This document shows, one piece after another, positions 7,411-17,015 of a DNA stretch of 64,000 bases (positions are counted from its first letter, which is position 1; each line of letters starts with the position of its first letter). The translations under genes and the position numbers were made by a program. The DNA lies in NCBI GenBank assembly GCA_022402465.1, contig JAKRSH010000027.1, positions 1 to 64,000 on the forward strand, written 5' to 3'. The stretch is from Leptospiraceae bacterium (GTDB lineage Bacteria; Spirochaetota; Leptospiria; Leptospirales; Leptospiraceae). Below the pieces are notes generated by a model that worked only from the letters and a program-made list of their open reading frames with translations, had not been told where the DNA came from and searched no databases.

Positions 7411-8682
7411 TTAAAGAAGGATTTCATTCTGAACAATTTGTTCGAGACTTTGTCTCTTTCGAATAAGATGAGGCTTTCCTTCAAGATCAATCAATACTTC
7501 CGCTGTCTCAGGAAATGAATTGTAGTTCTTGGTAGACATGGAACTACAATAAGCACCAGAACCTTCCATTACCACATAATCACCAAGAGCTGCTTCAGCC
7601 ATTTCACGAGTTACAGGCTCACCGCCTTCTTTTTGAGTAAACACATCACCCGACTCGCAACAATGACCAACGACTACATATTCCTTGTATTTGGGAGAAC
7701 TAAGCTGAGAAGATTCTTCTTTAGGAACAACAACCATAGGATGTCTAGAACCATAAAGAGATGGCCTAGTATTTGCATCCATTCCTGTATCGAGCTTTAG
7801 AAATGTGAAACCTTGGCTTCCCGTATCAATCTTATCATCTATAGTTGTTAATATACAACCAGAGTTAGCCACATAAAAAGTTCCAGGTTCAATTTCTAGA
7901 TGAAGTTCTCTCTTGTGTTTTTTTGCAAATTCTACAAAAAGTTCCTTAACAGGGGCCCCTATCAATTGCATATCCGTAGACTTCTCATCTGCCATACGTC
8001 CTACTTTAAAGCCTCCACCTAGGTTTACAATTGTACATGTTGGAAAAAGTTCCGCATATTCTAAAGTATAGTGAGCCACTGCCTTCCAAACTTCAGGGTC
8101 TGAGCCTGATCCAATATGGGTATGAACTTTCTCAACTATGAGATTGTATTTATTTATAAGTTCTTTTAATTCGTTTACCTTCTCATGCCAAATTCCAAAT
8201 GCAGAAGTAGTACCGCCCACATCCGTCTTTTTTGTATGTCCTGAACCCAGACCTGGGTTAAATCGAAGTGAGAGTTTGTGTCCTGGAAACATTTTTCCAA
8301 AATTTTCCAATTGCTTCAAGGAACAGGCATTAAAGTATATCCCCTTTTCCACCAATTCTTTCAGATCCTTAGGTTCTTCTTGGGAGGTGAGTTGAATCTC
8401 TTGTGGTGTAAATCCAGCGAGCAAGGCCCTATGAACTTCATAACCAGAAGAGGCATCAATTTGAATTCCCTTCTTTCTCATGATCTTTAGAATATTTGCA
8501 TTGGGATTTGCCTTCATTGCATAGCGAAGAGTTAATCCGTAAGCATTGGGAAAAGCCAAGGCTTCTTCACATTTTCTTTCCAATTCAGCCTGAGAGTAGA
8601 CAAAAATCGGCGTTCCATATTCTTTTGCAAGATTTCTTACCTGAGTTGCAGTTAAGAATTTTAGTTTTTCTATTGATTGCAT
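7411..8682 (-). CDS. lysA: Diaminopimelate decarboxylase
   Basis: Makes L-lysine from meso-diaminopimelate using PLP; the last step of lysine synthesis. Fold type III PLP barrel: YAMKAN near residue 55 carries the PLP lysine, followed by IDASSGYE, HTHIGSGSD, LGGGF, the EPGTFYVANSG segment and, near the C-terminus, GHCCESGDVF and GSGAYCSSMS, which form the active site. The ATG at 8682 has GGAAGGA immediately upstream. At 423 aa it is of family length. It pairs functionally with dapL at 34904-36133. Related PLP decarboxylases (e.g. for arginine) are less likely because of the CES and SGAY motifs. Confidence 0.9.
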   Translation of the reverse strand: MQSIEKLKFLTATQVRNLAKEYGTPIFVYSQAELERKCEEALAFPNAYGLTLRYAMKANPNANILKIMRKKGIQIDASSGYEVHRALLAGFTPQEIQLTSQEEPKDLKELVEKGIYFNACSLKQLENFGKMFPGHKLSLRFNPGLGSGHTKKTDVGGTTSAFGIWHEKVNELKELINKYNLIVEKVHTHIGSGSDPEVWKAVAHYTLEYAELFPTCTIVNLGGGFKVGRMADEKSTDMQLIGAPVKELFVEFAKKHKRELHLEIEPGTFYVANSGCILTTIDDKIDTGSQGFTFLKLDTGMDANTRPSLYGSRHPMVVVPKEESSQLSSPKYKEYVVVGHCCESGDVFTQKEGGEPVTREMAEAALGDYVVMEGSGAYCSSMSTKNYNSFPETAEVLIDLEGKPHLIRKRQSLEQIVQNEILL

Positions 8683-8741
8683 AGTCCTTCCAAAAACTAA
8701 TAGAGTATTAGCTCAGAATTTTGAAAGGGATTTTCTCATTT

Positions 8742-9815
8742 ATGTCTGGAAAAATCACCCATATTGAATCTCTCAACCAAGTAATTAAGCAATTGGAGCA
8801 TGGGAACTCAACACAAAGGAAGATATCGCAACTTCTCAAGCGCGAAGAGGTCAGAAACTATGCCAATTTAGGTTCTGTGGCACCCGATATGTTCTACTTC
8901 TACCACGTCCTTACACCAAAAAGAACACGAAAAGCAAGTATCTGGGGAGACCGTTCCCACCATGAAAAAGTAGCAGATTTGATTTTAAATTTTTTGGATA
9001 GGGTTGCTGATTCCGAGTTGTCCTTGTACCGGGACAGAAACTTTGCCTTCACTCTAGGTTATCTCTGCCACTGCGTCGTAGATATTATTACTCACCCCTA
9101 TATCTTTTATATCTCTGGCGATTATTATAACATTGACCCTAAGATAGCCTTTCAGGCACAACTCGCCCATATGCGAGTAGAATACGGATTGGACTCTTTT
9201 TTGATCCACCATCGTTGGGGTATGACTGCAAAAGAATATGACTTTCCACAACATATAGATATCACTGTTCGAACAGGATCCTCTCGTAAGAAAATGGATA
9301 CTATGCTTTGGAAATTCTGGGTAGATAGCTTGCAAGAGACATTTCCAAGTGAATTTAGAATAGATTATATAGGTTCTCAAAATAAAATTCTTACTGGGGA
9401 CATTCTCAATGAATCCTACCTAGGCTTTTTTCAAATGAGTAAAATTGTAGATTCTCGCAGTATGTTCGTTAGAGGTTTCTTGAAGTTTGTAGATAAAATT
9501 ACATTTAAAAAAGCCAACTCATCTGTGCTGCTTCTTCCTCTAAAAGAAAACATAGATCCAAGAATTATGAATGAGGAAAAGAGAGAGTGGTCCTACCCTG
9601 CTCTTCCATCTAAGAAATCCAATGAAACTTTTATTGAGCTTTTGAATTATGCTGTAAGCTTATCAAAGGATATGCTTACACTTGCTTTTGAATATGTGGA
9701 ATCTCCAACCAAAAAAAATCGAGAAAACCTCCATTCCAAATTCTCAGGTTATAACCTGGACACAGGCCTCAAAGAAGGTGTTCACCAAATGAAAGAATTC
9801 GCTCCCTTAGGATAA
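8742..9815 (+). CDS. Zinc-dependent phospholipase C-like protein
   Basis: The N-terminal 170 residues match the bacterial zinc-dependent phospholipase C-like domain (PF00882 type): NYANLGSVAPD, RSHHEKVADLIL, FTLGYLCHCVVDIITHPY and a later YGLDSFL/HHRW segment, with conserved His and Asp residues able to bind zinc. No signal peptide is seen, so a cytoplasmic or peripheral location is inferred and the substrate is unknown. I chose ATG 8742 (MSGKITH) because AAAGGGA at 8724-8730 lies 11 bp upstream; an in-frame TTG at 8721 would add seven residues but has no ribosome site. It is divergent from lysA and 3 bp upstream of the PBP gene. Confidence 0.8.
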   Translation: MSGKITHIESLNQVIKQLEHGNSTQRKISQLLKREEVRNYANLGSVAPDMFYFYHVLTPKRTRKASIWGDRSHHEKVADLILNFLDRVADSELSLYRDRNFAFTLGYLCHCVVDIITHPYIFYISGDYYNIDPKIAFQAQLAHMRVEYGLDSFLIHHRWGMTAKEYDFPQHIDITVRTGSSRKKMDTMLWKFWVDSLQETFPSEFRIDYIGSQNKILTGDILNESYLGFFQMSKIVDSRSMFVRGFLKFVDKITFKKANSSVLLLPLKENIDPRIMNEEKREWSYPALPSKKSNETFIELLNYAVSLSKDMLTLAFEYVESPTKKNRENLHSKFSGYNLDTGLKEGVHQMKEFAPLG

Positions 9816-9818
9816 TCC

Positions 9819-12320
9819 ATGAAAAAAGAACCAGTAGCATTAATCTCTCGTTATATTATTGTTAAATATAGAGACACTATCTCAAAACTTATCCAAGATG
9901 GAAAGAGCATCAATCGTTTGTTGCTAATTTTAGCTCTTGGAATATTTTTCAATATTTTACTAATCATAGCAAGCCCCAATGATTTCTTTAGAATGAATCG
10001 TGCCTTGAAATTTGATGAACCTTCCGTTCTCTATGGTGTGAATACCAAAGGAGAATTTGAACCCATAGCAGAATACTACAAGTTTTCTAGAATCATCACT
10101 CGACTCCAAGATCTTCCCAAAGAGGACCCAGCACTTTCACCACATACTATGAATAAGGTAGTGCAATGTTTTGTTTCTACAGAGGACAACGATTTTTTCG
10201 AACACAAGGGCATAGACCCTAGGGGAATATTTAGAGCATTCTTTGTAAACATCATAGCTGGAAGAATCAAAGAAGGTGCATCCACCATCACCCAACAAGT
10301 AGCTAGATTGAAATTTCTCAACCAAGAAAGAACCATAGCAAGAAAGGCAAGAGAAGCCTGGCTAGCTTTGCTTCTGGAATCTACTTTTTCCAAAGAAACC
10401 ATCATGGAAAGCTATCTGAATGAAATTCCGCTAGGCCATGGGACTATAGGTGTTGGAGCTGCGGCTCGGTTTTATTTTCGTAAAGAGTTAAAGGATCTTA
10501 GCTGGGGAGAAGCTGCTCTACTTGCAAGTCTTACAACAAGACCGACACAATTCTCTCCCTTAGTCAATCCCAAAGAATCTATGGCAAAGGTTAGAATTGT
10601 GTTTAGACGACTTGTGGAAAACGGTCGTATGGATATAAAGACTGCTGAAGCAGAATATGAGAATTTCACTGAATACTACCTAACTCTGAATCGAAGTCCG
10701 AATGATTCAGCATTTTCAGATCGTTTGAATAAATTTCCTTATGTAACAGAATATATACGAAAGAAGTTGCTATCCAGTCTAGGTGCGAACAAATTGTACA
10801 ACGGAGGTTTGAAAATATACTCAAGCATTCACATCCAACACCAACAAGAAGCAGAAAAGGCACTATTTGCAACTCTAAAAGCTCAAACCATAGAATCCAA
10901 CCAAAGAGCCTTCCGAAAAGTCGATGCCTTTGATGACCAATATGGATCTGTTCTAGAACTTATTTCCGAACTAAGCACAACCAATCCTTTTAAGTTCAAA
11001 ATTTCTAGATCTGCAAGATCTTTTCGATCGAATTTTCAAGAAGAAATGCGAGATGAAATCTCTACCTTAAACTTCTTAGTTGGTCATGAAATTATTGGTG
11101 AGGTTTTAGAAAATAATTTCAAGGAACAATCCACAGAAGACCATCTTCTGCCTGTAGAAGGTTCTTTAATTGCTATGAGACCTGAAACTGGTCATATAAC
11201 AGCAATTGTCGGAGGATCTGGTTTTCGTTCAGACAACCAACAAATTCGATCCTTCCAAGCCTACCGCCAACCTGGCTCCTCCTTTAAGCCTATCCTTTTT
11301 TCAGCTGTGCTTGATTATTTTGGTAAGAATCCAGATGCCAAAAAAAACATTACTGCATCCTCACAATTCTTAGATTCTCCTCTCCAATATCTTATGGAAG
11401 ATGGAGATGAATGGTCTCCAGAAAATTATAGTTCAGAATATTCGGGATTTATACTTTTGCGTGAAGCCTTAGAACAATCCAAGAACAGTGTTGCAGTTCG
11501 AGTTCTGGAAGAAGTTGGGCTATCAAATGTGCTTCCATCCATTCAAGAAATTGTACAAGTCAATAGAACTCTACCATCTAACTATAGTATTGCCTTAGGA
11601 AGCTTTGAGCTTTCACCATTTGAACTAACAAAAATTTATGCTATGTTTGCCTCCAAGGGTAAATCAGTGAATCCTATTTCTGTATTATTTGTAGAAGATT
11701 CCAATGGAAATATTGTTAAAGATTTTCGAAATGACTTTGGCCCCGATGATAGGAAACAAATTATTTCTCCTGAGTCAGCCTTTCTAATCACCGATATGAT
11801 GTCAGGTGTTATTCAAAGAGGAACTGGTAAGGCTGCATTGTCTTATGGACTTTCAAGGCCATCCGCAGGGAAAACAGGAACAACGAATAACTTTCGAGAT
11901 GCATGGTTTGTTGGATACACTCCAGAGTTAGTTGCAAGCGTTTGGGTTGGCTATGATATAGGAACGATTTCTTTAGGAAAGGGAGTCACAGGTGGTAGAG
12001 TTTCTGCATCTACCTGGGGAAGATTCATGCAAAATGCACTACTCTATGAAACAAAAAAAAGTTTTGACTGGGGTGACTTGAAACTTGTCAAGAAAACAAT
12101 ATGTAGGTCTTGTGGGAAACTGCCAGATGGAAATTGCAGAGAAACCAGAGAAGAATACTTCCATCCCAATACAGCTCCAACTGAAGTCTGTGACAATCCT
12201 AGAGGCTTGTACTATGAGCCTAGTTCTAATTTCACATCCAAACCACAAGGGACTCAGAACAACAAAAGCAAATCTAAGAAGAAAAATCTTTTCCAAGGAG
12301 ATGAAGAGATCAAACTCTAG
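9819..12320 (+). CDS. Class A penicillin-binding protein (PBP1A family)
   Basis: Polymerises and cross-links peptidoglycan at the inner membrane. A membrane anchor lies at about residues 33-51. The glycosyltransferase (GT51) domain, about 95-270, shows TEDNDFFEHKGID with the catalytic Glu near 120 and EGASTITQQVARL. The transpeptidase domain, about 440-720, has the nucleophile motif SSFKP near 487, SKNS, and KTGTT near 684. The C-terminal tail adds a Cys-rich segment (CRSCGKLPDGNC, then VCD) before a basic end, possibly metal- or disulfide-bound. Length 833 aa is normal. It starts 3 bp after the phospholipase-like gene and precedes the bactofilin gene. Confidence 0.93.
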   Translation: MKKEPVALISRYIIVKYRDTISKLIQDGKSINRLLLILALGIFFNILLIIASPNDFFRMNRALKFDEPSVLYGVNTKGEFEPIAEYYKFSRIITRLQDLPKEDPALSPHTMNKVVQCFVSTEDNDFFEHKGIDPRGIFRAFFVNIIAGRIKEGASTITQQVARLKFLNQERTIARKAREAWLALLLESTFSKETIMESYLNEIPLGHGTIGVGAAARFYFRKELKDLSWGEAALLASLTTRPTQFSPLVNPKESMAKVRIVFRRLVENGRMDIKTAEAEYENFTEYYLTLNRSPNDSAFSDRLNKFPYVTEYIRKKLLSSLGANKLYNGGLKIYSSIHIQHQQEAEKALFATLKAQTIESNQRAFRKVDAFDDQYGSVLELISELSTTNPFKFKISRSARSFRSNFQEEMRDEISTLNFLVGHEIIGEVLENNFKEQSTEDHLLPVEGSLIAMRPETGHITAIVGGSGFRSDNQQIRSFQAYRQPGSSFKPILFSAVLDYFGKNPDAKKNITASSQFLDSPLQYLMEDGDEWSPENYSSEYSGFILLREALEQSKNSVAVRVLEEVGLSNVLPSIQEIVQVNRTLPSNYSIALGSFELSPFELTKIYAMFASKGKSVNPISVLFVEDSNGNIVKDFRNDFGPDDRKQIISPESAFLITDMMSGVIQRGTGKAALSYGLSRPSAGKTGTTNNFRDAWFVGYTPELVASVWVGYDIGTISLGKGVTGGRVSASTWGRFMQNALLYETKKSFDWGDLKLVKKTICRSCGKLPDGNCRETREEYFHPNTAPTEVCDNPRGLYYEPSSNFTSKPQGTQNNKSKSKKKNLFQGDEEIKL

Positions 12321-12425
12321 AGGTTTTTCGAAGAAATTATGCGTTTTCCTAAAATTTAGTTGTCAGGAGAATGCGTTTTTTCCGTAATAAAGATAATATT
12401 TCAGCAGAGGCTTATCGGTTATTCT

Positions 12426-12830
12426 ATGGCACAAGGTAAAGATTCTATCAACAGCGTGATTGGACAGGGTTCTATTTTTGAAGGCAAATTCTATATTGCT
12501 GGATCTCTAAAGATAGATGGCAAATTTGAAGGTGAAATCAAAACTGATGAAGCACTTTATATTGGAGAGACAGGCAAGGTTAAGACCAATATTGCAGCCA
12601 AGGAAGTAACTGTTTCTGGCACTTTAATAGGCAATATCCGAGCTGAAAATGAAGTTCGTCTCGAAGAAACAGGAAGAATGCTCGGAGATATCCAAGCTCC
12701 CTATCTTGACCTTGCAAAAGGTGTGGTAGCCAAAGGAAATATCACGATTACCGGCGGTCAGAAGAAAGATGTAAAGAAGATTGTTGAAGAATCTTTTGGT
12801 GGAGTTCGACCACTGGATGGCAAAGATTAA
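12426..12830 (+). CDS. Bactofilin
   Basis: A 134-aa beta-helical cytoskeletal protein that self-assembles into filaments at the membrane. The bactofilin core is seen as regular short strands: SIFEGKFYIAGSLKIDGKFEGEI, YIGETGKV, EVTVSGTLIGNI, VRLEETGRMLGDI, LAKGVVAKGNITITGG. I chose ATG 12426 (MAQGKDS), which begins the domain; the longer in-frame start at 12360 adds a non-domain tail. A bactofilin influences helical shape in Leptospira biflexa, and bactofilins often work with M23 peptidases such as the one 52 bp downstream. Which of the several leptospiral bactofilins this is cannot be told here. Confidence 0.9.
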   Translation: MAQGKDSINSVIGQGSIFEGKFYIAGSLKIDGKFEGEIKTDEALYIGETGKVKTNIAAKEVTVSGTLIGNIRAENEVRLEETGRMLGDIQAPYLDLAKGVVAKGNITITGGQKKDVKKIVEESFGGVRPLDGKD

Positions 12831-12857
12831 GCTTTTAGAATTTTTCCCTTCAGGACG

Positions 12858-12874
12858 ATCCTTATTATAAGGAT
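12858..12874 (+). promoter_or_regulatory. Palindrome masking the LysM-peptidase ribosome site
   Basis: ATCCTTAT-T-ATAAGGAT is a perfect 17-bp palindrome whose right arm contains AAGGA (12869-12873), the ribosome site of the gene starting at 12883. In mRNA a hairpin here would hide the site; as DNA it could be an operator. Confidence 0.4.
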
Positions 12875-12882
12875 TGTATCTT

Positions 12883-14016
12883 ATGTTAATTCCCAAGAAA
12901 GAACAAACAACTTTTGGTCGTGAAGTTTTCAAAACTGGAAACTTCCGCATCATTCGCACTAGTTCTCTGGATTTCCATTACTTCTTCTCCAAACAAGATA
13001 AAGTCATACAAGGTCACATTGACCTAAGAAAGAAAAAGTTTCGTCTTATTCCACTCTTCCTTACCTCCTTTCTTATTACTTTCTTTCTAGGCTTTGGAAT
13101 TGAATCCACAAATGCGAATCTGAATCCACCCTTGGGAAAAGAAAACGCAAATTCAGCCCTAAGCACCAATGAAGAAAATGATGAAACCGATAAACAAGCC
13201 AAGGCTGGTGACGAGAGATTTTTACAAGATACCGAAGAAAAGAAAAGAGCCATACTTTCTGCCACAGAAATAGAATCCTCGGTAGAAGACAAAGCTCGTA
13301 AACTCAAAGTTATCTCTTACCGAGTAGGACGCAATGAAACTCTATCCGAGATTGCCAATAAATTTAAAGTCAGCATTGATTCCATAGCGGGTTCTTCCAG
13401 CATCCATCCAGATGATGTGATTTTTTATGGACAGATTTTACAAATTCCCAACAAACAAGGATTACTTTATAAATTTAAAAAAGGTGATAGTCTAGCTAAA
13501 ATTGCTGATTTTTACAAAGTGAAAATAGAAGATGTAGTATCCGAAAATGGCAACCAGGACTACGACTTTGTAACAGTTGGACAGAAATTATTTCTTCCAG
13601 GAGCTGTGATCCCTGAGCCCAAACCAAAATGGGTGAGTCCTGTTCCATCTAGGATAATCACTTCTGGATTTGGATGGAGGAAATTTCCTCAGAAAAAATT
13701 CCATGAAGCTTTAGATCTAAAAGCAAACTATGAAACTGTTTTTGCTGCTCGTAAGGGTCAGGTAATCTATGCAGGTTGGATGGGTGGTTATGGAAATACA
13801 GTTGTAATTTTACATGACAGTGATTATAAAACTCTTTATGCGCATAATTCTAAGATTTTTGTGAAACCAGGAAATTATGTTCAAACTGGTCAGAAAATTT
13901 CTCGTTCAGGTTGCACAGGATATTGTTTTGGTCCTCATGTTCATTTTGAACTCATCCACAAAGGAAAGAATATCAATCCTACCAAAGTTCTCAAGGGACT
14001 AAGTACTAAAAGATAA
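12883..14016 (+). CDS. LysM / M23 (LytM) peptidoglycan endopeptidase
   Basis: A cytoplasmic N-terminus (residues 1-47), one membrane helix (about 50-68), then a periplasmic part with a charged linker, two LysM domains (about 140-190 and 193-240) that bind peptidoglycan, and an M23 domain (about 250-365). The zinc and catalytic residues are present: HEALD, YAHNS and HVHFE, so the enzyme should be active in cutting cross-link peptides. ATG 12883 is chosen with AAGGA 9 bp upstream; a TTG at 12874 overlaps that site. The position right after the bactofilin matches the bactofilin/M23 shape modules of other bacteria. The stop overlaps the next start by 1 bp (TAATG). Confidence 0.9.
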   Translation: MLIPKKEQTTFGREVFKTGNFRIIRTSSLDFHYFFSKQDKVIQGHIDLRKKKFRLIPLFLTSFLITFFLGFGIESTNANLNPPLGKENANSALSTNEENDETDKQAKAGDERFLQDTEEKKRAILSATEIESSVEDKARKLKVISYRVGRNETLSEIANKFKVSIDSIAGSSSIHPDDVIFYGQILQIPNKQGLLYKFKKGDSLAKIADFYKVKIEDVVSENGNQDYDFVTVGQKLFLPGAVIPEPKPKWVSPVPSRIITSGFGWRKFPQKKFHEALDLKANYETVFAARKGQVIYAGWMGGYGNTVVILHDSDYKTLYAHNSKIFVKPGNYVQTGQKISRSGCTGYCFGPHVHFELIHKGKNINPTKVLKGLSTKR

Positions 14017-15146
14017 TGAACCAATTGCAATTCATTCCCCTCTTTCCTAAGACTAAGCCATACCTTGCGAATTTAGTTTTTATCTGTTCTTGTTTCTTAT
14101 TGATCAATTGCCCCAAACAACCTGATCTCTCTGAGCTGTTAAACCAAAGAATCAAACAGAATTATGATGAAACTGTCGAAATGAATATTTATTTCGCAAC
14201 ACTTAGAACTGCCAAACCACTTTCTTCTAAAGCATGTTCCAATGCGAACTTTTCCAATCTACTTGGATCTGAATTGCGCTTTGGCAAGTGCAAGGTGAAT
14301 ACACCAAGTGAGCACTCTGTAGGTTCATTGGATAGTGCTAATACTGGATATAGAAATAAATTTTTTAGTATGAGGGAATATACTGATTTAGATTCCCAAA
14401 CTCTATCGAAAAATTTGGATGCTTCAACTGAAAATGACATCATCGTTTTTGTTCATGGTTTCAATGTTCCTTTTGAAGAGGCAATTTACCGAGCTGCACA
14501 AATCAAATACGATATGAAATACCAAGGTGAGGTATTTGTCTATACCTGGCCAGCTGGAGCTGAGGATGAATCCTTTCTAGGCCAACTATTCATGAAAGGG
14601 ATTTATGAAACAAATTTACAAAATGCTATCAATTCCAGAGCACACTTTCGCTCTGTCTTAGATTCTCTTCAAAAGTCAGGAAAGAAAATCCATCTTATCG
14701 CCCACTCTATGGGACACCAAGTTGTATTACCTGCACTCTCATCTAAATTTCGATCGGATCAAAAGCCCTTTCTTGGAGAATTGATTCTAAATGCCCCTGA
14801 CTTTGATCTGCAAGAATATAGAAGAATTCACAATGATATTGTTGGATCTGCCTCCAGAGTCACACTTTATTGTTCACCGGGTGACAATGCTTTGGTGGCA
14901 AGCCAAAAGGTTAATGGAAATCCAAGAGTAGGAATGTGTGCTAGGTTTGATGGGATAGATATTATTAATGTAAATGAGGTCGATGATCCTGTTCTTGGAG
15001 TAGGAGGACTAGGCCATGGCTATTATTCCTCTAGACCCATTCTTACTGACATCTACCAAGTTCTTTTAGGAATTAAAGCTGAGAAAAGACTTTTTATTCG
15101 AAAGTCTGGGATAGGAAATAGCGAACAATTCGTACTTCGAAAATAG
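14016..15146 (+). CDS. Alpha/beta-hydrolase lipoprotein (DUF900 type)
   Basis: A hydrophobic leader ends in the lipobox LLINC near residue 32, so a lipoprotein is expected. Residues about 140-330 form an alpha/beta hydrolase of the DUF900 kind: VFVHGFNVPFEEA (oxyanion region), VYTWPAG, and the nucleophile elbow AHSMG. A later GHGYY segment may give the catalytic His. The natural substrate is unknown; esterase or lipase activity is the family-based guess. The 1-bp overlap with the M23 gene indicates coupled translation in the envelope block. Confidence 0.75.
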   Translation: MNQLQFIPLFPKTKPYLANLVFICSCFLLINCPKQPDLSELLNQRIKQNYDETVEMNIYFATLRTAKPLSSKACSNANFSNLLGSELRFGKCKVNTPSEHSVGSLDSANTGYRNKFFSMREYTDLDSQTLSKNLDASTENDIIVFVHGFNVPFEEAIYRAAQIKYDMKYQGEVFVYTWPAGAEDESFLGQLFMKGIYETNLQNAINSRAHFRSVLDSLQKSGKKIHLIAHSMGHQVVLPALSSKFRSDQKPFLGELILNAPDFDLQEYRRIHNDIVGSASRVTLYCSPGDNALVASQKVNGNPRVGMCARFDGIDIINVNEVDDPVLGVGGLGHGYYSSRPILTDIYQVLLGIKAEKRLFIRKSGIGNSEQFVLRK

Positions 15147-15220
15147 ATGATTGCAGCATTACCAAGCTCAATTTTGTAAGAAATGTTCTCAAAGCGAAAA
15201 GAAAACTAATCTTCCAATAT

Positions 15221-17011
15221 CTATTTATACAATCGTTTTGAAATAGAAATCATTTTGTTTAATTCGGAAGAAAGTATTTGGTTGTAAGTCAATTCTTCTA
15301 TGGTAAAATTAAATCGATAATTCCAGTTCTTGGACTCATCAGTGCCCGGAGTGTTGATTTTATGTGCCGCAAAGTCCTCTTTTATAGCAATATCTCCTAG
15401 AAACAATAAGTCTTGCAAAAGGTGTATGCAATACAAACTGGAAGTGCGGAAGCTAAACTCTAACAATTTTCTATGAATCTCTGTTGGATCATTTAAATTC
15501 TTAAGCTTGGAGCCTTCTTTCTTAGGTTCAATTGTTTCAGCTTCTGCTTCCTTTAGGAAAAAAGATTCAGCGTAGGCTTTCTCTCCATTCTTCAATTCAT
15601 TGGTCCACCAATCCATAGCTAAGCTCGTATCATGAGTAGATAAAGTTGCTACAGCATTCGTTCGATATTTATCAAAAGGGATATAGGAACCATTCTCCAA
15701 AGATCTAGTCCATCGAATTACATCAATTCCTAGCATCTCTTTTTCTTGCAGACTTTCTCTAACAAATCCTGGTACGGAACCAAGGTCTTCTGCACAGGGA
15801 AGCATTTTTGTAAAAGTAGTAAATTTGGAAAGAACCTTATCCCCCGCTTCTCTCCAATAGCTTTCGTCTTCTTTAAGATTCTGAAAGGAAAGTTTAAATA
15901 ATTTCTCTTGGATTTCTTGTGAATAATCATAGAATCCAGGTTCTTTATGAAAGTCCCAGTGAAAATAGTATCTGCCCTCTTCCATTTTATGCAAAAAACC
16001 TTTGTTTAAAAATTCATCTGGAATTAACTCCTCCGCTTCAAAATCTTTTAAATGAACTGATTTCTGGGGATAGAAATAACCATACCTTGCGTTCTTTGCC
16101 TCCAAGGGAATAGCCCATATTCTATACATTCCTATAACATGATCTATGCGATAGAGATGAAAGAAATTCTCTTGGTATTGCAATCTCTCTTTCCAAGGTT
16201 TATAATCAACTTTATCTAGTGCTTTCCAATCAAGGACTGGAAATCCCCAATTCTGTCCTAGATCAGAAAATGCATCAGGCGGAGCACCAGCCTGTAGGTC
16301 CAATCTAAAAAATTCTGGACTCGCCCAAACATCAGAACTGTTAGACGAAGTTAAAATTGGCATATCTCCTTTTAGAAGAATTCCTTCTTTTTCAAAAAGA
16401 TGCTTGGTTTCTTTTAATTGGGAAAATGCAAGATACTGAAGCCAAGCTAAAAAGTAGAACTCATCTTTATAATTCATTTTTATAGAATCATAGAGCTTAT
16501 CGTTAAACTTGCTTTCTTCCGTCCATTGATTCCAATGCTTAGCATCATTCAAATTATATAATATACGAAAGCACAAATATGGTCTCAACCAAGTGTTCGT
16601 AAGAATAAAAGAATCTAGAGTTAAATAAAGAGATTCATCTTCCTTTAGGAACTTCTCCCTCAGAAGATCTAACTTCAATTTGGTGATTTTATTTTTATTA
16701 ATCTTGTGAGTAGCAATACGCTTCTTCCTGCTGTAAACAGAAATTCCCGCAAGATGCAAGGAGATATAAAGAGGATCAATTGCGAAGGAAGAAAGAGAAC
16801 TATAAGGTGACTGCCCAATTCCACAATCGTTGAGAGGAAGGATTTGTAATATACTCAGCCCCGATTGCTTCAACCAAGGAATACTTGCCCTCAAGGAATA
16901 GATATCTCCGCATTCAAATGACTTTTCCGAAAGAAGAGACCAAAGCGGGATACAAACCCCAGCTCTTCTGGCACCATATTGGGGATGGTTTAAGATTAAG
17001 CTGGAGTTCAT
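15221..17011 (-). CDS. malQ: 4-alpha-glucanotransferase (amylomaltase, GH77)
   Basis: Transfers alpha-1,4-glucan segments between maltooligosaccharides or glycogen fragments. GH77 signatures: GVCIPLWSL near the start, LPLNDCG, SPYSSLSSFAIDP; the nucleophile in YRIDHVIGMYR; the acid/base Glu in CAEDLGSVP; and the transition-state Asp in STHDTS. At 596 aa it is slightly longer than typical, with a short insertion after the acid/base region. It is 4 bp downstream of the aldolase gene on the same strand, so the pair probably forms a carbohydrate operon. Confidence 0.9.
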   Translation of the reverse strand: MNSSLILNHPQYGARRAGVCIPLWSLLSEKSFECGDIYSLRASIPWLKQSGLSILQILPLNDCGIGQSPYSSLSSFAIDPLYISLHLAGISVYSRKKRIATHKINKNKITKLKLDLLREKFLKEDESLYLTLDSFILTNTWLRPYLCFRILYNLNDAKHWNQWTEESKFNDKLYDSIKMNYKDEFYFLAWLQYLAFSQLKETKHLFEKEGILLKGDMPILTSSNSSDVWASPEFFRLDLQAGAPPDAFSDLGQNWGFPVLDWKALDKVDYKPWKERLQYQENFFHLYRIDHVIGMYRIWAIPLEAKNARYGYFYPQKSVHLKDFEAEELIPDEFLNKGFLHKMEEGRYYFHWDFHKEPGFYDYSQEIQEKLFKLSFQNLKEDESYWREAGDKVLSKFTTFTKMLPCAEDLGSVPGFVRESLQEKEMLGIDVIRWTRSLENGSYIPFDKYRTNAVATLSTHDTSLAMDWWTNELKNGEKAYAESFFLKEAEAETIEPKKEGSKLKNLNDPTEIHRKLLEFSFRTSSLYCIHLLQDLLFLGDIAIKEDFAAHKINTPGTDESKNWNYRFNFTIEELTYNQILSSELNKMISISKRLYK

Positions 17012-17015
17012 CTGC

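Noticed and set aside
12360-12425. Longer bactofilin start
   Set aside because: The extra 22 residues are not part of the bactofilin pattern, and the ATG at 12426 begins the usual N-terminus.
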